The notes below the pieces were generated by a model that was not told where the DNA came from, searched no databases, and worked only from the letters and a program-made list of their open reading frames with translations. Positions 5,262-5,445 of a DNA stretch of 5,445 nucleotides are shown piece by piece; the first letter of the stretch is position 1, and every line of letters begins with the position of its first letter. Made by a program: the position numbers and the translations under genes. The stretch is from Pseudomonadota bacterium. Its GTDB lineage: Bacteria; Pseudomonadota; Gammaproteobacteria; Steroidobacterales; Steroidobacteraceae. The DNA is taken from NCBI GenBank assembly GCA_028067895.1, contig JAPTUI010000430.1, positions 1-5,445 of the forward strand, written 5' to 3'.

Positions 5262-5445
5262 CTACACCGCGGTGCGCTGCGCGAAGAGCTCGACGCTGCC
5301 GAAGACCAGCGCGGCGAGCAGCGCGGAAGCGAACGCATAGGCGTACGGCACGGCGGGCCCGAACGCGAACAGCAGGCCCATGACCAGGTTCGAGAGGAAC
5401 TGCCCGAGGGCACGCGAGACCGACAGAAAGCCCATGCCGCGCCCG
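5262..5445 (-). CDS. C-terminal 60 residues of an integral membrane protein, probably MFS transporter
   Basis: Read from the right edge on the minus strand in the frame that ends at TAG (5262-5264), the sequence is open and G/C-biased at third positions. It begins GRGMGFLSVSRALGQFLSNL, a pattern like the loop and helix start before transmembrane helix 11 of major facilitator superfamily proteins (G..G..S.SR.LGQ). Two hydrophobic helices follow, about residues 14-30 (FLSNLVMGLLFAF) and 33-52 (YAYAFASALLAALVFGSVEL), and the protein ends in a short polar tail (FAQRTAV). The start lies outside the window, so substrate and subfamily are unknown. No minus-strand terminator with a T-run is visible after its stop, so read-through would run antisense to the candidate small RNA and on toward the transglycosylase operon. 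Confidence 0.72.
   Translation of the reverse strand, partial: GRGMGFLSVSRALGQFLSNLVMGLLFAFGPAVPYAYAFASALLAALVFGSVELFAQRTAV

Noticed and set aside
4910..5383. 157-codon plus-strand frame across the intergenic region
   Set aside because: Third codon positions are not G/C-biased, no ribosome binding site precedes it, it reads through the terminator at 5220-5248, and its tail is antisense to the membrane protein gene.
4979..5413. 144-codon minus-strand frame overlapping the transporter end
   Set aside because: It is out of frame with the hydrophobic transporter helices, Ser/Arg/Pro-rich, and runs antisense through the small RNA.

Overview
The window is GC-rich DNA with strong G/C preference at third codon positions, and every protein gene I can support lies on the minus strand. 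The PpnN protein follows the gammaproteobacterial family closely over its full length. The periplasmic LysM/SLT transglycosylase next to an L,D-transpeptidase also points to a Gram-negative cell. I read it as chromosomal DNA of a GC-rich gammaproteobacterium, perhaps of Xanthomonadales/Nevskiales/Chromatiales type; the taxonomy is inference.

Layout from the right, in the direction of minus-strand transcription. The last 60 codons of a membrane protein, probably an MFS transporter, end at 5262. A 475-base intergenic region follows (4787-5261). Then come three closely spaced genes: a secreted 801-residue SLT-domain lytic transglycosylase with five LysM modules plus one degenerate one (2381-4786), an exported YkuD-fold L,D-transpeptidase (1804-2340), and the nucleotide nucleosidase ppnN (400-1785). 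Gaps of 40 and 18 bases suggest one transcription unit. After a further 176-base gap, the first 74 codons of an unrecognised protein run off the left edge. The first two operon genes act on peptidoglycan in the periplasm. PpnN is cytoplasmic, splits nucleoside 5'-monophosphates and in E. coli is controlled by (p)ppGpp, so the unit joins wall remodelling to nucleotide turnover.

The intergenic region is the most interesting part. On the plus strand it carries a near-perfect sigma-54 promoter (TGGCAC-N5-TTGCT, 5043-5058), about 180 bases without a convincing gene, and a strong Rho-independent terminator (5220-5248). The predicted RNA has two exact AAnAAnAA motifs, the type bound by Hfq/Crc in the Pseudomonas decoy RNA CrcZ. 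I propose an undescribed sigma-54-dependent small RNA, possibly an Hfq-titrating RNA. An 11-bp perfect long-range inverted repeat (4911-4921 with 5157-5167) and a weak upstream TACAAT promoter allow an alternative longer structured transcript of about 350 bases.
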